64,000 nt of DNA, taken from the NCBI RefSeq assembly GCF_047948215.1, contig NC_134455.1, forward strand, positions 308,654,147 through 308,718,146. The letters are read 5' to 3'. The first letter of the stretch is position 1. Every line of letters starts with the position of its first letter. The position numbers and the translations under genes are program-made. Shown here one piece after another: positions 60,217-64,000 of the stretch. This DNA comes from Lycorma delicatula. Lineage: Eukaryota > Arthropoda > Insecta > Hemiptera > Fulgoridae. The notes under the pieces were generated by a model, which saw only the letters and a list, made by a program, of their open reading frames with translations, ran no database searches and was not told the origin of the DNA.

Positions 60217-63000
60217 TAAATGAAATGAGTTAATTTCCAATTGTAGAATAAAGATATCTTCAGAGAAGTCTTTTAAAAGAAGAACAACAATAATTTGAAG
60301 GACTTAAACTAAGGGATTCTGGATTAGTTATTTAGAAATAAAGGAAATACAGGGGTAAAATCTAAAGAGAGATATGATTATAATAAATAAATCAATCTAA
60401 AAGTATTTAAAAATATGTTATGCATCAAATATGTTAAAAATATTATTCTAAAAAAAGGTGAGGTATAAGGTAAAACCAATTAAGTGGCTGATGATACAAA
60501 AACAGCTGAAGTCAGACATGGATGAGTTCAATCTAGAGATGACAGTATTGTCCTTGGCTGGAAGCAAATACATGTCAGGGTAAAAAGTATATATTTAATC
60601 TTAATCTACTTAATCAATTACACAGTAACATTATGATTTTTATGAATCACTTCAACCAAAGTTTAGGATAGGAGTACATCTTTAAACATTTTCTTATCAC
60701 ATTACTGAGGTTGATTTTATAAACAACAACTTGACTATCTGCACCAGTGAAGTATGAAAAAGGACAACTTTTAGCCCATTACATTCTTCTAAGCAAGAAA
60801 GACTACAAGCATTTCAATTTAACTAACAAGTGAGCTACTAAAAAAGGACTTTGTCAAAATAAGGAAAGATTTTATTATTATACTATTATAAAAAGAAAAG
60901 AAAAAATACAGAAAAAGGTAAAGGTAAACCAATTTAACAAAAAGTCTGCTCTTTTTTATCTACATAGAAACAATACAATCTTTGATCTTTAATGTCGATG
61001 TAAAAATTGGAGTAATGTTTAAAGAAAAATGTTGGACCATGAAAAGACAGAAGATTTTTAGAAAGAGAAAAAAGAATTTAAAAAACAGTACGTTAGTAGT
61101 AAACAAAAGTCTATTGTTTTCTTTAGTAATCTTTATGATGAAAAAAAAAAAATGTGTTTTACAGCATTACAGAAAAACATTTCCAAACAGTTTCAATTAA
61201 AAATAATTTTCTAAAAAAAAAAACTATGTGGAAAATTAAAGAGGTAACAGGAAATAATGAAAGTAACTGTACATTAGATGATCTGTACATTTTTTAACTG
61301 ACTACAACATGAGGTAGGTAACATAATTGATTGGTAAAGTTTTATCTCTCTAATTCTAAAATGGGTGCAGAAATTTTGAAGAAGTGTAGTACCAAACAAG
61401 CCACTTTTGTAATGCTGCATACATGGTGATTTGTAAAAATTAAACTAGACTATATATGCTTTTTTTTAATCAGAACACCCAAGAGTGTTGAAAACCCATT
61501 GAGTAAGTAATAAAAAAATCCTGGTAAAGAAGATTTTCGAAATCTTTTTTTAATCTTACTTTTGTTGGTTAGTGAAAAATAGTTAGGCATAATTAATATC
61601 TTAAAACACAAAAATTAATGTAAGCAGTAATTTAAAGTAAAATACAATTAAATCACTGAAAATTTAGAAAACTAATTCAAAATTAACACTGAAAAATCCA
61701 AATAAAAAAATCTCATATAATTAATAAAGTAAAATAGTATGGTTTGAATATTGATTTTACGTGTATAGAAAAACTGTTATTTTCATGATTAAAGTATTAA
61801 ACGTTTTGCGGTTTAGATCATAAATATAAAAACATTTATATATATTTGAAAAATAAAAATATATTCAATAATGTTCTGTTACTCGTTTCTAATGCAGAAA
61901 ACTAACCCTAAAAAACATATGGCCTTCTTTTTCTTTGTTAATAATAAATATTTCACTCTTTTTATAAATGAATTGCAATAATTTAATTATCTTTAATGTC
62001 AAAGTCAGGTGGTTTTTCTGTTTTTAGATTTCTTAAGTATAAAATAAATTTTATTTTATACTAAGAAAATATTTTTTACCATTTCCATCATTAACAAAAC
62101 ATAAAAATAGAAGTCTATAGTCTAAGAAGAAAGTAAAAATTAAGAAATTTGTTAATTAATAAAACAATAATTAACTGAAGTAAAAAATTTCAAAACAAGC
62201 TACTAATAGAAATGATTTAACAATTATAAACAAATAAAAATATAAATCCTTAAGTAAAACAGAAACTGAATTAATAAATAAATAACCGAAATGAAGAATA
62301 AACAAAAAATAAATAATAAAAGATTATGCTGAACCAGATTGTTATATATGGGGTAAAGATGAGGGTACACACACCATAAATATTCTAAACAGCTAAAGCT
62401 GAAAGATTTTATGAAACAAAAAACTTAAAATGTGTTTCTTAATTCGTAAAAATATTTGTACAAAAATGGTACATTTCTTAATAAATTTAAAAAACCAGTA
62501 TTTTTTAAAAGAAAGTTAGATCTAATTGAGAACTAAAAAGTAAGATTTTGCAGTTTCTTATATCTGGTTTACACAATTTAAAATAGTCGTATACTGGTCA
62601 TTTTGACCGCCCAGTGTTTATTATCATTATTTATTTAATCTAACACTGATCTTTATTTGAGAAGCAGTATATAATCAAGGCTAAAAAGCTTATTTGTTAT
62701 TAATAATATTTAATTAATTTATTACACTGTAATATTACACAATTATTAAAATTGTTTAATAATTATTTTAATGTCAAAGAGCTGTAATCACGGTACATTT
62801 TATTATAAACATTAGATAACAAAACATATGACTTATATGACGATAAACTTTTAAAACCCAATTTAAAACAATTCCTTAGAAAGTAAAAAATATCCCTTTC
62901 AGCATGCTGGAAGGCAGTGGTAGATTTCACCAGTGTTAAGTAGGAGATAAAAAGGTAAAAGTTAAGAAAAATTTCAAATTTACTCAATACGACAATGGTA
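60217..63000. other. AT-rich stretch, no gene recognised
   Basis: The open frame 60982-61200 (+) is Lys-rich and of chance type. A short symmetric motif, ACTGGTCATTTTGACC (62594-62609), is noted in the findings. Confidence 0.5.
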
Positions 63001-63026
63001 ACATGTGAAAAAAAATTTCACATGTT
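63000..63026. repeat. 11-bp perfect hairpin
   Basis: AACATGTGAAA (63000-63010) and TTTCACATGTT (63016-63026) with an A5 loop, at the edge of the block described next. Confidence 0.9.
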
Positions 63027-63610
63027 TAGCATACGACAAGCCTCATCTTCTTATAATTTCAGCAACATTTTGGTCATCCCTTGCTGTAAGAGTTGGTCAT
63101 ATCAAAAATTGTTTCAGACAAAGGTTTTAGCTAATATTTATAGGACTAACGACCACTTTAAACCGATTTGATACTATGCCTATTAAGGGACGTATGATAT
63201 TTTGTCTTCGAAAACCCATTTTTTCACCCCCTGAGCCAATGATTGATGATATCAAAAAACTTTATTAGATAAGTTTTATGCCCTTATCCAAAGAATAGTA
63301 TGAACTTTAAACGAATTCGATATTTTACTTAATAAGAAAGTTATTCTGAAATTTTGTTTTTTCGATAAAGCCCTCCCATTTCCACCCCATGGTCCGATTT
63401 TGCACATTAACGAACTCGATCGAGATTTTGGGTCGTTATATTTTATGTGTAAATTTGAAAGTGATTGTTGGAAAATTACGGCATTTATCGTGTCCACAAG
63501 AAAGTGAAATATATATATATACGTTTGAACTGACGGTGATTTTGGGGTCTGGGGGATGTGAAACGCAAAGTCGAATCATGTACAATAGGTAGCTTTCTTA
63601 TGAAATCTAC
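63027..63610. repeat. Probable dispersed repeat, class unknown
   Basis: This block is abruptly richer in G+C and more complex than the preceding 3 kb and has no long open frame with motifs. Phrases such as CCCTCCCATTTCCACCCCAT and CACATTAACGAACTCGATCG look like repeat consensus rather than host intergenic DNA. The second half overlaps a 67-codon chance frame (63389-63592 +). Class and ends unknown; basis is composition and general look. Confidence 0.4.
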
Positions 63611-64000
63611 CTAAAAGTAACACATTTTTTAAAGTTCTTTTATCTTTGACTTTTCAAGTCGGCGCAAAATTAAACACAAACAGCTTACTAATCCTAAATT
63701 TGTTGTTGACATCGCAACAACGAAAATTATTGGAAAAAAAAGTTTTTTCTACGTTTATTTATTAAGTGGAAAAAATTCCGTTCACATAAAACCAAGAAAA
63801 ATAAAACTAGATCTTGATAAAAATAAGAAAAAACTAATTTAATTTTAAACCAGTGAGAGCTAAAACTCTAGAATGTGGAAATTTGAATTATTTTTTTCGG
63901 CCGAATAGTTTGTTAACAGTGAGCGTTTAAAAAAAAACAGTTTTGTGAAAAAATGGAAATCTCAAGTGAACGTTTCTGTTGAATGATTTTTTACGATTTC
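63611..64000. other. Window end, no gene seen
   Basis: Moderately AT-rich; nothing recognisable. Confidence 0.4.

Noticed and set aside
1..64000. CRISPR arrays, toxin-antitoxin or phage defence systems
   Set aside because: No regularly spaced identical repeats and no bacterial gene organisation; the sequence is eukaryotic.

Overview
The window is AT-rich nuclear DNA (rough impression 28-30% G+C, not computed) from a eukaryote, almost certainly an insect. Reasons: spliced exons, tRNA-derived SINEs, non-LTR retrotransposon fragments, a piggyBac relative, and many decayed Tc1/mariner-superfamily transposons of arthropod type. The density of mariner and IS630-like elements would suit a hemipteran, but that is inference. 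There are no bacterial operons, CRISPR arrays or viral genes that I can see.

Only two host coding features are well supported. At 16590-16832 (+) lies a terminal exon coding an SH3 domain, most like the C-terminal SH3 of ASAP-type Arf GAPs. At 42947-45190 (-) lies an intact, single-coding-exon leucine-rich-repeat transmembrane protein of 747 residues, with a 3' splice site 15 bases before its ATG. A third, weaker candidate is a short terminal exon at 37852-37983 (+).

Most other recognisable sequence is transposon debris. 1-6.5 kb: a fold-back element with arms of about 315-320 bp, a mariner fragment, a complete but broken IS630/Tc1-type element with terminal repeats, and a DDE_3 transposase relic. 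9.4-14 kb: a LINE RNase H fragment, an internally deleted mariner with both ends, and two transposase relics. 16-21 kb: a SINE, the SH3 exon between direct repeats, an 80-bp tandem duplication and a mariner relic. 26-32.4 kb: a LINE ORF1 containing a perfect hairpin, a second type of tRNA-derived SINE and a piggyBac relic. 34.9-37.8 kb: a mariner split by another inserted repeat, then a partially duplicated IS630-type transposase. 47-60 kb: two LINE fragments, a relic of a repeated arthropod gene family, a DDE_3 fragment, a SINE with a perfect 16-bp target duplication, and two mariners. 63 kb: a probable dispersed repeat of unknown class.

The host genes do not form an obvious pathway. I found no convincing undescribed functional system. 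The structures that stand out most are the long fold-back element, the nested insertion, the inverted duplication inside LINE ORF1 and the direct repeats around the SH3 exon. All family assignments rest on reading the peptides by eye.
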